64,000 nt of DNA from Rhizobium sp. BT04. Lineage in GTDB: Bacteria; Pseudomonadota; Alphaproteobacteria; Rhizobiales; Rhizobiaceae. The stretch covers positions 62,001 to 126,000 of the forward strand of contig NZ_CP125648.1 in the NCBI RefSeq assembly GCF_030053135.1, written 5' to 3'. A program made the translations under genes and the position numbers. Below are positions 36,393 to 45,389 of this stretch, one piece after another; the first letter of the stretch is position 1; every line of letters begins with the position of its first letter. The notes beneath the pieces are model-generated. The model saw only the letters and a program-made list of their open reading frames with translations. It was not told the DNA's origin and ran no database searches.

Positions 36393-37685
36393 ATGGAAAG
36401 CGGAAGTGTGACGACGCCCTTTGGGCGGCGGCCGATGACGTTTGGCATGTTGGCAAGCCAAGCGGCGGCTCGAAAAATCGAGCCCGGCCAATCAATTGAC
36501 AAATGGAAGCTCTACCGTGCCCTGTGCGAGGCTAGGCCGCTACTCGGCGTCACCGACCGGGCGCTCGCCATCTTGAACGCCTTGCTGAGCTTTTATCCGA
36601 AGGGGGAGATCTCCGAAGACAATGGGCTTGTGGTGTATCCTTCTAACGCACAGCTCTCCTTGCGCGCCCATGGAATGGCAGAACAGACGATCCGCCGCCA
36701 CCTCGCGACCCTGATCGAAGTGGGGCTGCTGATCCGCAAGGACAGCCCGAACGGCAAGCGTTATGCCCGTAAGGAGCAGGGTGGCGAACTCCGCGAGGCA
36801 TTCGGTTTCTCGCTGGCGCCGCTGCTTGCGCGTGCCGAGGAGATCGAACGGCTGGCAGCGGGAGTGGCAGCGGAACGATTGCATCTGCAGCGGCTCAGAG
36901 AGCGCCTGACGCTTTGCCGGCGCGACGTCGCCAAGCTCATCGAGATGGCATTGGAGGAGGGGGCCGCGGGCGATTGGAACCGGGTCCACCTGCATTTCCG
37001 CGATGTTGTCGAGCGGTTGCCGCGGTCACCGTCCGCCGAACAGGTCGCCGCCGTGCTTGAGGAATTGGAGATGCTGCGCGAGGAGATCATCAATCAATTG
37101 GAAATGCAGGTTAAAACTCAAAATCAAAGCGGCAATGCCCAACATTCTGAGCGGCACATACAGAATTCAAACCCAGACTCCATCTCTGAACTTGAACCAA
37201 GCTTCGAACCGAAGCAGGGCGCAACGGCGGATGATCGATCCGCAGGTCAAGTCGAGCCGATCGGTCGAAGAGGGAAAAATGGAGAGGGGAACGGCCATGT
37301 CGCAGCCGCAAGATCTGCCTCCGCTGCCAATGGCGCGCTGAAATCCTTCCCGCTGGGGCTGGTGCTGCAGGCCTGCCCTGAGATCGCTGCCTATGGACCC
37401 CAGGGCTCGGTCGGCACTTGGCGTGATCTCATGGCGGCGGCCGTGGTCGTTCGTTCGATGCTCGGCGTCAGCCCGTCGGCCTACGAGCAGGCCTGCGAGG
37501 TCATGGGGCCCGAAAATGCTGCCACTGTCATCGCCTGTGTTCTCGAAAGGGCAGGGCACATCAACTCCGCCGGCGGTTATCTCCGCGATCTGACACGCCG
37601 TGCCGAAAGAGGAGAATTCGCCATTGGTCCGATGCTGATGGCCCTTGCCCGGATCAATGTGCCGCACAGAGGAAAGACAGGATGA
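36393..37685 (+). CDS. repC: Replication initiator RepC
   Basis: 430 residues, beginning MESGSVTTPFGRRPMTFGML, the usual start of rhizobial RepC; a TTG six codons upstream is less likely. The N-terminal winged-helix DNA-binding part (about 40-130) has QLSLRAHGMAEQTIRRHLATL. A variable, Gln/Asn-rich linker follows (about 235-310), then the conserved C-terminal domain (ALKSFPLGLVLQACPEI to MALARIN). RepC opens the origin, which lies within its own gene in this family. Translation is limited by the antisense RNA upstream. Confidence 0.95.
   Translation: MESGSVTTPFGRRPMTFGMLASQAAARKIEPGQSIDKWKLYRALCEARPLLGVTDRALAILNALLSFYPKGEISEDNGLVVYPSNAQLSLRAHGMAEQTIRRHLATLIEVGLLIRKDSPNGKRYARKEQGGELREAFGFSLAPLLARAEEIERLAAGVAAERLHLQRLRERLTLCRRDVAKLIEMALEEGAAGDWNRVHLHFRDVVERLPRSPSAEQVAAVLEELEMLREEIINQLEMQVKTQNQSGNAQHSERHIQNSNPDSISELEPSFEPKQGATADDRSAGQVEPIGRRGKNGEGNGHVAAARSASAANGALKSFPLGLVLQACPEIAAYGPQGSVGTWRDLMAAAVVVRSMLGVSPSAYEQACEVMGPENAATVIACVLERAGHINSAGGYLRDLTRRAERGEFAIGPMLMALARINVPHRGKTG
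37087..37200. other. AT-rich stretch inside repC, candidate origin
   Basis: The only clearly AT-rich part of repC (for example TTAAAACTCAAAATCAAAG). In repABC plasmids oriV maps to an AT-rich region in the middle of repC, so this is the likely unwinding site. Position is by analogy. Confidence 0.5.
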
Positions 37686-37937
37686 AGGTACGCTTCACGA
37701 CCTTCTCAACGAGACTGTTATGGTTAACGAAATGTGACGGAAATGAAGGTCGAGATGACTTCTGATTGGGAGCTTATCGCTTTGAGATCATGGAGTTACA
37801 TAGCCGCGCCAAGGCCGACCAAAGAGAAATCACGATATCATCCTGCAGTTGACGCGAAACGCCTTTTGACGATACGGCAGGGCAACGACGCAAATGGCGG
37901 GAAGACCGCCGGTGAGGCAAGGGAAGAGCTGCGGAAG

Positions 37938-38504
37938 ATGGGTTTGAAACGGGCGGTGGATTTTTTTCTGGCTGTCGTTGCGTCGGTAATCCTGCTCGCT
38001 CCCATCCTTATTGTCGCTCTTTGTGTTCGTCTTACCTCGCCGGGACCGATACTCTATTGGTCAAAACGTGTCGGCCGTTTCAACCAGATCTTCCTGATGC
38101 CGAAATTCCGCAGCATGCGCGTCGACACGCCGACAGTTGCCACGCATCTGCTCGAAAATCCGGATCGGTTTTTGACCCCCATCGGCTCGTTTCTGCGCAA
38201 ATCCAGCCTCGACGAACTGCCGCAACTCTGGTGTATCCTCAAGGGGAAAATGAGTTTCGTCGGCCCCCGGCCAGCGCTCTACAATCAGGATGATCTGATA
38301 GAGTTGCGGACAGCCCATGGCGTCGATACGCTCCTGCCCGGATTGACGGGGTGGGCGCAGATCAACGGCCGCGACGAGTTGCCGATTCCGGAGAAGGTGA
38401 AATTCGACGTCGAATATCTTGAGCGGCGTTCATTCGATTTCGACATGCGCATCCTGTTTCTGACCGCAGAGAAGGTCATACGCCGTAAGGGAATACGGCA
38501 TTAA
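37938..38504 (+). CDS. Sugar-1-phosphate transferase (monotopic PGT, polysaccharide initiation)
   Basis: 188 residues from MGLKRAVDFFLAV. One N-terminal membrane helix (about 7-30) is followed by the bacterial sugar transferase domain. Its KFRSMR motif (about 56-61), catalytic Asp-Glu pair in SSLDELPQLW and FVGPRPAL block mark it as a PglC/WcaJ-type enzyme that loads a sugar phosphate on undecaprenyl phosphate. The frame stays open upstream to 37734, so a longer N-terminus is possible, but no homology is evident there. It starts a polysaccharide gene set immediately after repC. Confidence 0.85.
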   Translation: MGLKRAVDFFLAVVASVILLAPILIVALCVRLTSPGPILYWSKRVGRFNQIFLMPKFRSMRVDTPTVATHLLENPDRFLTPIGSFLRKSSLDELPQLWCILKGKMSFVGPRPALYNQDDLIELRTAHGVDTLLPGLTGWAQINGRDELPIPEKVKFDVEYLERRSFDFDMRILFLTAEKVIRRKGIRH

Positions 38505-38626
38505 GCTACCTACTTCTGATAGATAAGCGGTGCGGAAGACCTTGATTTCCGATTATTTCAGTTGCGCTCATTGCAGAAAGCGACAAGAAGGTGGTTGTCT
38601 GTTGATCTGCGAGACGCTGGTAAGCA

Positions 38627-40621
38627 ATGCCTGAAAATTCTCCCTCTGAGATACGGCGCTCAGGACGGTTCTTAGTGCCGATGCAAGCGCTCGTCGCCCC
38701 TCTGCTGGCGATGCCGAGGTTTGCCAAACGTGCTCTGGCTTTGCTGGTGGATTCCAGCTTTTGTGTTCTGACGATCTGGCTGGCCTATTGCTTCCGCTTG
38801 AACGAATGGACGGTGCTGACCGGCGTCCAGTGGCTGCCGGTCTTCGTTTCGCTCTGTATGGCCCTTCCCATCTTCATCGTCATGGGCATGTATCGGGCGA
38901 TCTTCCGCTATGCCAATATGGCTGCTTTCATTACTGTTCTGAAGGCGATTGCGATCTACGGCTTCGCCTTCATGACGATATTTACGGCGCTCAGCGTCCC
39001 GGGTGTTCCGAGAACCGTCGGCATCCTCCAGCCCTTTCTGCTGTTGATTGCGATCGGGCTGTCGAGGTTGAGTATCCGCTACTGGCTCGGGGATGCCTAC
39101 CAGCGCATCCTTCACAAGAATATGCTCGCCAAGGTGCTGATCTATGGGGCAGGGACGGCCGGGCGGCAACTGGCCGGCGCCTTGATCAACAGTGCCGAAC
39201 TCAATGTCGTCGGCTATCTGGATGATGATCCACGCCTCAAGGGCGGTGTCATGGGTGGCTTGCCGATCTACGACCCCTCGGATCTTCCGGTGCTCGCCGA
39301 GGCTCTTGGCGTGCACAATGTGCTGCTTGCTCTTCCATCGGTATCGCGGCAGCGGCGCAACGAAATCCTGGAACATATCCGCAAAGCCAGGGTGAATGTT
39401 CGCACATTGCCGGATCTCACGGCGCTCGCTCAGGGACGTGTCGCCGTTTCCGACATTCGTGAGCTGGAGATTGAAGATCTGCTGGGCAGGGAAGCGGTCG
39501 CGCCGCGGCAGGAGCTGCTCGACAAGGCAATGCGCAACAAGGTGGTGATGGTCACAGGTGCCGGCGGTTCGATCGGCGGCGAGTTATGCCGGCAGATTCT
39601 GCGCAACGAGCCTTCCAGTCTGATCCTCCTCGATCAGAACGAGTTTGCGCTTTACAATATCCATGCCGAATTGCGGAAGCTCGCCGAACTGTACGAACAT
39701 GAAAATCTGCAGATCGTACCGATCCTCTGTTCCGTCCGCGATCAGGATCGCATGGAGCATATCATGCAGAGCTGGCGACCGCAGACGCTCTATCATGCCG
39801 CCGCCTACAAGCATGTGCCCCTTGTTGAACATAATGCCGTGGAAGGCATCAAGAACAATGTCATGGGTACGCTGGTCACCGCCCGCGCGGCGCATAAATG
39901 CGGCGTCTCGAATTTCGTGCTGATCAGCACGGACAAGGCTGTGCGACCGACGAATGTGATGGGCGCCAGCAAGAGGCTGGCGGAGATGGTTCTGCAGGCG
40001 CTCGCAGCAGAACTGACGACCGACAGAATGCGAACGAATTTTTCCATGGTCCGCTTCGGAAACGTCCTCGGCTCCTCCGGATCCGTCGTGCCGCTTTTCA
40101 GGCAACAGATCAAGGATGGTGGCCCCGTTACGCTGACGCATCCTGACATAACCCGCTATTTCATGACCATTTCGGAAGCCTCGCAGCTCGTCATACAGGC
40201 CGGCGCGATGGCCGAGGGCGGCGATGTTTTCCTGCTCGACATGGGAGAACCCGTTCGCATCGCAGATCTCGCCCGCAAGATGGTCGAGCTTTCCGGGTTG
40301 GCCGTCCGCGATGACAACAATCCCGACGGCGATATAGAGCTTTCCGTCACCGGTCTGAGGCCCGGCGAGAAGCTCTATGAAGAACTGCTGATCGGAGACA
40401 ATCCGGAAACAACCGAACATCCCCGGATCATGAAGGCGCGTGAGGATTTCCTGTTCTGGCCGGAGCTTTTGAAAAAGCTCAACGCTCTCAATGCGGCATT
40501 GGACCGGAACGATATGATCGCCGCACGTGCGACGTTGGCGGAGCTTGTTTCCGGCTATTCGTCAACGGGTGAGGTCTCGGATCTGGCTTTCACCGGCGCC
40601 GAAACCAATACGGCCGCTTGA
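38627..40621 (+). CDS. CapD/FlaA1-type UDP-sugar 4,6-dehydratase/epimerase
   Basis: 664 residues. About four N-terminal membrane helices (30-150) precede a CoA-binding-like domain (KVLIYGAGTAGRQLAGALI, about 168) and the catalytic Rossmann domain (MVTGAGGSIGGELCRQIL, about 308). The active site has the family's Met in place of Tyr: NVMGASK, after ISTDKAVRPT. PglF/WbpM relatives make UDP-4-keto-6-deoxy-HexNAc for glycans. It follows the PGT gene and may supply its substrate. Confidence 0.92.
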   Translation: MPENSPSEIRRSGRFLVPMQALVAPLLAMPRFAKRALALLVDSSFCVLTIWLAYCFRLNEWTVLTGVQWLPVFVSLCMALPIFIVMGMYRAIFRYANMAAFITVLKAIAIYGFAFMTIFTALSVPGVPRTVGILQPFLLLIAIGLSRLSIRYWLGDAYQRILHKNMLAKVLIYGAGTAGRQLAGALINSAELNVVGYLDDDPRLKGGVMGGLPIYDPSDLPVLAEALGVHNVLLALPSVSRQRRNEILEHIRKARVNVRTLPDLTALAQGRVAVSDIRELEIEDLLGREAVAPRQELLDKAMRNKVVMVTGAGGSIGGELCRQILRNEPSSLILLDQNEFALYNIHAELRKLAELYEHENLQIVPILCSVRDQDRMEHIMQSWRPQTLYHAAAYKHVPLVEHNAVEGIKNNVMGTLVTARAAHKCGVSNFVLISTDKAVRPTNVMGASKRLAEMVLQALAAELTTDRMRTNFSMVRFGNVLGSSGSVVPLFRQQIKDGGPVTLTHPDITRYFMTISEASQLVIQAGAMAEGGDVFLLDMGEPVRIADLARKMVELSGLAVRDDNNPDGDIELSVTGLRPGEKLYEELLIGDNPETTEHPRIMKAREDFLFWPELLKKLNALNAALDRNDMIAARATLAELVSGYSSTGEVSDLAFTGAETNTAA

Positions 40622-40697
40622 GACACCAATCATCCTGCTCTGAATTCAATAGACCAGGATCGCGTTCGAAAACCGCTCACAACTTTGGTGCCAAACG

Positions 40698-41972
40698 TCA
40701 GTTGTGAACAACGGGCGCAAAGCCTGTGCTGCCGCGATCCACGCAAATAAGGGCGACGAGATAGGCGAAGATCGGATCCAAGGCCTTCTGATTGAACATG
40801 ATGCCAAAGCTGCCCGTTATGACATAGCTGCTGACGAGCAGAAGAGCGAGCGCAATGGCCAAGTCCCGGCCCGGCCCAGCTTCCTTTCTCCACGCGCCGA
40901 TCACGGGTGTCGCCAGCATTAGCGAAAGCGCTGCAATGCCGAAGATGCCGGCGTCGATCCCTGCAGTGAGAAAACCATTGTGGACATGCGAATAGGTCAG
41001 TTGTGGCCTTATGCTATCGGGCAGCTCTGCCAGCACCGAAGCCATCCGGTTTTGCGGGCCATAACCGGTCAATGGGTCCTTGCTGATCGCTGATACCGCA
41101 CCCTTGTACAGAGCGAACCGTGCACTCAGCGACGTGACTTCGCCGTCGCTGCGTTCGAGCGATGCCATATTTTCCTGCAGCGCCTCGATGCGGTGGAGGA
41201 TTTGGCCGCTGCCGAGGGCAATCAGCCCCGCAAACAGCAAAGAGCCGGTAATGGCGAGGCTGCGTAAACTCAGATGGAAGCTGTGTTTGCGGAAGTACCA
41301 GAGAAAGATGACGATATGAATGGGTATCACCAGCCAGGCCGAGCGCGTTCCGGAAAGCAGGACGCAGCCCAGACCGGCGGCATATCCCAATATGGCAATT
41401 CTTTGCTCGACACTCTTGGGTGATTGAACGTTAAGAAGCGCAATACCGCCGAAAAGAACGCCTATCACGCCCAGCAGCGCAGCGTTCGAAGTTCCGGCCT
41501 CTGCCCTCTCCATCAGAAACATGATCTGCAGCAGACTAAAGAGGAAGGTAATGATCATGCCGATACCGGCGCCGAGGATAAACAGCGGCACCAGGCTGCC
41601 ATCGGGAGATTGGCGCATTCGCGGCAATATCAGCCAGACCGAAAGGAACGGCAGCAGCCGGAATATCCAGTCCAGTTCTTCGGAGTAGGGCGGATTGATG
41701 AATATGCTTGCGATCATCACCAGCGGGTAGATAGACATGCCGATGGCAACCAGCCGGTCGGATCTCGACAGGTTTAAGGCAAGCCGGCCCGTCGCCAGAC
41801 AGTAGATGCCCCACACCATCGATGCCAGAAGGATGAACGAATTAAAGTTCGGCGAAAGTCCGGGAAGGATTGCAAAGGAAAAGACCGCTATGCGGTTGTT
41901 TCGATCGAGTGCGCTTCCCGCCCCACTATCGGGATAAAGCACCGCCATCTTCAGTTGTCTGAGGTATTTCAC
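40698..41972 (-). CDS. O-antigen ligase/polymerase-like membrane protein (Wzy_C)
   Basis: 424 residues with ten or more membrane helices. A large periplasmic loop (about 230-340) carries the motif region LTGYGPQNRM and SHVHNGFLTAGIDAGIFG, typical of the O-antigen ligase/Wzy family. The GTG at 41972 has AGGA eight bases upstream; an ATG at 41948 is the alternative. It converges with the CapD-like gene, 76 bases apart. It may polymerise or attach the polysaccharide made with the two preceding enzymes. Confidence 0.82.
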   Translation of the reverse strand: MKYLRQLKMAVLYPDSGAGSALDRNNRIAVFSFAILPGLSPNFNSFILLASMVWGIYCLATGRLALNLSRSDRLVAIGMSIYPLVMIASIFINPPYSEELDWIFRLLPFLSVWLILPRMRQSPDGSLVPLFILGAGIGMIITFLFSLLQIMFLMERAEAGTSNAALLGVIGVLFGGIALLNVQSPKSVEQRIAILGYAAGLGCVLLSGTRSAWLVIPIHIVIFLWYFRKHSFHLSLRSLAITGSLLFAGLIALGSGQILHRIEALQENMASLERSDGEVTSLSARFALYKGAVSAISKDPLTGYGPQNRMASVLAELPDSIRPQLTYSHVHNGFLTAGIDAGIFGIAALSLMLATPVIGAWRKEAGPGRDLAIALALLLVSSYVITGSFGIMFNQKALDPIFAYLVALICVDRGSTGFAPVVHN

Positions 41973-42335
41973 TTGCCGATCCTGACCATGCCGATGCCGT
42001 CTCGCTAAGGATCGTGGTCACGGCTGTCAAGCCGAGGATTGCGTGCAATCTAAGGCTTTATTCGTCGTGGTATTCCAGCAACAGGATCTAGGATCTACAG
42101 ACGGATGTTGTTTCACGAAAGGACGGGATGCGACACAAGGCCAGCTTCGGCAGTAAACACGTCTGAGGTGCAGGTCGGCTCGAAGGTTTGATCGTCACGC
42201 AAGTGTTTTTAACACACGCGCGGGGATGGAAGGGCGGGTGCGAAGCACTGACGAAATGATGCGATAGGCTGCGTCGAGACGCGGACTGGGATTTCGCTAC
42301 AGATGTTTGATCCGGCGAGCCCACTCCTTGTCACC
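41973..42335. other. Non-coding stretch
   Basis: 363 bases with no supported gene, RNA or repeat. It should contain the promoter of the leftward O-antigen ligase-like gene. Confidence 0.35.
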
Positions 42336-42587
42336 CTATCGCCAATATCGGCCTGTCATACTTTCGGTCGATGATCGACCGACGAGATAGCCGAGGCCGA
42401 ACGCCAGAATGCCGGTGCCGAGCAACAATGCGCTTGCAGTGTGCGGGTGAGCGCGAACGCCGGAGGCAACTGCGTAGACCTCACGCGTCACCCCGTCGGC
42501 CGCCGACTTCGCAGCTTTGGTCAATCCCTCCGGCTGCTCAGCCGGTGTTCCGGTAAATCCGGCGTTCAACTTTTGTTTGTCTACCAT
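42336..42587 (-). CDS. Small single-helix membrane protein (83 aa)
   Basis: It has a polar N-terminal half (TKAAKSAADGVTREVYAVAS) and one membrane helix near the end (ALLLGTGILAFGLGYLVGR), resembling DUF883/ElaB-like envelope proteins common in rhizobia. AGGTCCC precedes ATG 42587. Role unknown; often such proteins are stress-induced. It lies 36 bases after the DUF2934 gene, probably on the same transcript. Confidence 0.72.
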   Translation of the reverse strand: MVDKQKLNAGFTGTPAEQPEGLTKAAKSAADGVTREVYAVASGVRAHPHTASALLLGTGILAFGLGYLVGRSSTESMTGRYWR

Positions 42588-42623
42588 GTCGGGACCTTTC
42601 CTGAGATCGGCTCGGGCGGAAGT

Positions 42624-43037
42624 TCAACGCTGCTCGCGCCCGCCCGGGGAGGCTTCGCGTTGATCGGCATCTTCAAGATCCGTTTTGACGAGGAATGCAT
42701 CGGCATGTTGGCGCGAGGCTTCTCGCAGTGCCGCGAGATTTGGAGCATTGCCGGTGTCGCGTGAATCGCGTTCTTGCGCATCGAGTTCCTGCTCAGCCAA
42801 GGTCCAATGATGCCGGTGCTGGCCTTCTGGCTTACCTTCCTTTTCCCATAGGGAATATGCTCTTTTCCGGATCTCCTCCTCGCGGGGGGCTGCCGGCGAT
42901 GCGCCGTTCTGTCTGTCGATTTCGTTTGCGGCTTGCCGAGCCGTCTTCTGTCCGCGCCCGTCGGCGGCAGATGAAAATTCCGGCCGGGCGGCGTCGGCCG
43001 TGGTTTCGTTTGTCTTGCGTCGTGCTGGGTTTTTCAT
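42624..43037 (-). CDS. DUF2934-domain protein
   Basis: 137 residues, hydrophilic. The central block EEEIRKRAYSLWEKEGKPEG then HHWTLAEQEL (about 54-86) is the DUF2934 signature; the flanks are low-complexity. AAGGAG lies six bases before ATG 43037. Function unknown, abundant in Rhizobiales plasmids, often near stress genes. Confidence 0.8.
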   Translation of the reverse strand: MKNPARRKTNETTADAARPEFSSAADGRGQKTARQAANEIDRQNGASPAAPREEEIRKRAYSLWEKEGKPEGQHRHHWTLAEQELDAQERDSRDTGNAPNLAALREASRQHADAFLVKTDLEDADQREASPGGREQR

Positions 43038-43248
43038 GAACGTCTCCTTGGGATTTCAACCAACACGGCCGGTCTAAGTTCCAAACAAAGAGTGCCTTGA
43101 TGCGAAGATCTGGCCTCCCGCATATCGCTGCATTCGATCTGGGGGCCTGCAGGCGACGGTCGAAACGATCGATTTGCGGAGGGCTGAACCTGCGGATGCA
43201 TTGTCATACGTCGCTTCCGGCGGCATGTGTTGGCAAGGTGAAATAACT

Positions 43249-43264
43249 GGTATACTAGTATGCC
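43249..43264. promoter_or_regulatory. Candidate GntR (FCD) operator at the regulator's own promoter
   Basis: GGTATAC-TA-GTATGCC is a near-perfect inverted repeat of the TGGTNNACCA kind bound by FadR/UxuR-type regulators. It overlaps a possible -10 (TATACT, 43251-43256), so it suggests autoregulation. Confidence 0.55.
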
Positions 43265-43280
43265 GCAAAGTCGCTCTGTG

Positions 43281-44009
43281 ATGGTCTTTATGCGGCAGGC
43301 ATCAGAAACCGAAGTTTTGGCCGTCCCGGCCGCGCCAGAGATTGGCAGGCTGCGTCGTATCACCACGGCCGGCGCCATCTATGAACGCCTGCATGCCAAT
43401 ATCGTGTCGCTGCGGATGCCGCCTGGCATGTTGCTGCAGGAAAAGCGTATCGCCGACGATTTCGGCGTCAGCCGCACGCCGGTGCGTGAGGCGCTGCTGA
43501 GGCTTTCCGAAGGCGGTCTGGTCGACATTTACCCGCAGTCGGGCACCGTCGTGTCGCGTGTGCCGGTTTCTGCGATCCCCGAGGCGGTCGTCGTGCGCAA
43601 AGCGCTCGAAGGCACGACCGTCGAGACTGCAGCTCTGATCGCCACCGCTGCAGATATTGCGCGTCTCGATGCCATCATCGCCCGCCAGCGGTCGTATGCC
43701 GCGACCGGCAATACCTCGAGCTTCCATGAGGAAGACGAGGCCTTTCACGAGGCGATCGCACAGATATCGGGCTATCCCGGAATCTGGACGATTCTGAAAA
43801 CGGTCAAGGTGCAGATCGACCGGGCGCGGCGGCTGACGCTGCCGGTGCTGGCGCGGATGGACAATGTGGTGCACGAACACCTGATCATCCGCGATGCGCT
43901 CGCCGCCCATGATGCGTCGGCAGCCCGTAACGCGATGATCCATCACTTGAGCGCCGTCATTCCCGATGTCGACGAGCTGCGCTCGCGCTACCCCGATTAT
44001 TTCTGCTGA
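43281..44009 (+). CDS. GntR-family (FCD) regulator of hexuronate catabolism
   Basis: About 242 residues. The winged helix is seen in IYERLHANIVSLRMPPGMLL and FGVSRTPVREALLRLSEGGL; the all-helical FCD ligand domain follows, with metal-ligand-like residues in FHEEDEAFHEAIAQ and HEHLIIRDAL. The start is uncertain: ATG 43260 lies inside the operator and probably upstream of the transcript, so 43281 or 43290 is preferred. It lies 45 bases before mannonate dehydratase and is presumably its UxuR-like regulator. Confidence 0.85.
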   Translation: MVFMRQASETEVLAVPAAPEIGRLRRITTAGAIYERLHANIVSLRMPPGMLLQEKRIADDFGVSRTPVREALLRLSEGGLVDIYPQSGTVVSRVPVSAIPEAVVVRKALEGTTVETAALIATAADIARLDAIIARQRSYAATGNTSSFHEEDEAFHEAIAQISGYPGIWTILKTVKVQIDRARRLTLPVLARMDNVVHEHLIIRDALAAHDASAARNAMIHHLSAVIPDVDELRSRYPDYFC

Positions 44010-44054
44010 CGGCAGGACCGAACACGAAACGAAGAGGCGAGAGAAGGAAGAAGA

Positions 44055-45242
44055 ATGCGGCAAGGTTGGAGATGGTTCGGGCCGGAAGCGCCGGTGACGC
44101 TGGATGATGTCCGTCAGACGGGCGCGACCAATATCGTCTCTTCGCTGCATCAGGTGCCAATCGGCAGGGCCTGGACGGAAACGGAAGTGCGCGAACGTCA
44201 GTCGCTGATCGAGACGACACCCGGCGACCGTTCTGCCCTCGTCTGGTCGGTGGTCGAGAGCATCCCGATTCCCGATGCCGTCAAGCGCAAGGGCGGGGAG
44301 GCGAAGGCCGAAATCGAGGCGTGGATCGCCAGTCTCGAAGCGGTCGCCGCCTGCGGCATCCCCATCGTCTGCTATAATTTCATGCCTGTTGTCGACTGGA
44401 CCCGCACCGAACTCGATTTCGTGACGCCGACGGGTGCAACCGCCATGCGCTTCGATCATGAGCGTTTCGCAGCCTTCGACCTCTTCATTCTGGAGCGGCC
44501 GGATGCGGCACAGCACTATTCTGCGGAAGACCGCGAACGCGCGCGTATCGTCTTCGAAGCCATGTCGGACGACGAGATCGCCGACATCACCCGGATCATC
44601 ACTTCGGCTCTGCCCGGCTCGACCACTGAACCTCTGACCATTCCGGCCTTCCGGGAGAAACTGGTCGCCTATAGCGGCATCGATGCAGCAAGGCTGCGCC
44701 GGCATCTGATCGAGTTCCTGGAGGCGGTGACGCCGGCTGCCGAAGCGCGCGGTGTCAAGCTGACGCTGCATCCCGACGATCCGCCGCGTTCGTTGTTCGG
44801 CCTGCCGCGCATCGCCTCGACGGCCGATGATTATGCCGCTCTCTTCGATGCGGTGCCGTCGGAGGCGAACGGCATGTGTTATTGCACCGGCAGCCTCGGC
44901 GTGCGCGCCGACAACGACCTGCCGGCGATCGCCCGGCGCTTCGCCTCGCGCATCCACTTCGCCCATCTGCGCGCCACGACGCGTGAAGGCGATGGCCGGA
45001 CGTTCCATGAAAGCGCGCATCTCGAAGGCGACGTCGATATGGTTGCCGTTCTAAGCGAGCTGGTTGCCGAAGACCGCCGCCGCGGCCCCGAAGACACGAT
45101 CGTCTTCCGCTCGGACCATGGCCACCGCATGCTCGACGATCTCGACAAGGTTGTCACCCCAGGCTACCCGGCCATCGGCCGCATGCGTGGTCTCGCCGAA
45201 CTCCGCGGCATCCTGCATGCGCTGGGCGCCCCGCCGACCTGA
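44055..45242 (+). CDS. uxuA: D-mannonate dehydratase
   Basis: 395 residues of the xylose-isomerase-like UxuA family. It dehydrates D-mannonate to 2-keto-3-deoxygluconate in glucuronate catabolism. Signature blocks are CYNFMPVVDWTRT, LTLHPDDPPRSLFGLPRI and CYCTGSLGVRADND, with metal ligands H, C and D in the last part (HLRAT, FRSDHG). Length equals that of E. coli UxuA. It follows its likely GntR regulator; aldolase and kinase genes for the pathway are not in the window. Confidence 0.95.
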   Translation: MRQGWRWFGPEAPVTLDDVRQTGATNIVSSLHQVPIGRAWTETEVRERQSLIETTPGDRSALVWSVVESIPIPDAVKRKGGEAKAEIEAWIASLEAVAACGIPIVCYNFMPVVDWTRTELDFVTPTGATAMRFDHERFAAFDLFILERPDAAQHYSAEDRERARIVFEAMSDDEIADITRIITSALPGSTTEPLTIPAFREKLVAYSGIDAARLRRHLIEFLEAVTPAAEARGVKLTLHPDDPPRSLFGLPRIASTADDYAALFDAVPSEANGMCYCTGSLGVRADNDLPAIARRFASRIHFAHLRATTREGDGRTFHESAHLEGDVDMVAVLSELVAEDRRRGPEDTIVFRSDHGHRMLDDLDKVVTPGYPAIGRMRGLAELRGILHALGAPPT

Positions 45243-45354
45243 GGTGTTGTCTCTGGCTGAGGAGGGGCAAGGCGCTGCCACTTGTCTTTTCTCCCCGCCG
45301 GGGAGAAGAGGGGAACAAGCCGCGCCCGCACCGGTTGCCCGTAAACGAAACCAT

Positions 45355-45389
45355 CGCACTCTGAAGCCCGAGCGATGCTTCAGAGTGCG
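45355..45389 (-). terminator. 13-bp perfect hairpin at the tetR stop codon
   Basis: CGCACTCTGAAGC, a 9-base loop and its exact complement. The stop codon of the leftward tetR gene lies within the stem. There is little T-run, as often in rhizobia; it may serve both tetR and uxuA. Confidence 0.6.

Noticed and set aside
42088..42324. Minus-strand frame of 78 codons beside the O-antigen ligase gene
   Set aside because: No ribosome site, unusual Ser/Pro/Cys-rich composition, no family features.
43302..45020. 572-codon open frame on the minus strand
   Set aside because: Opposite the GntR gene and uxuA, both unmistakable.
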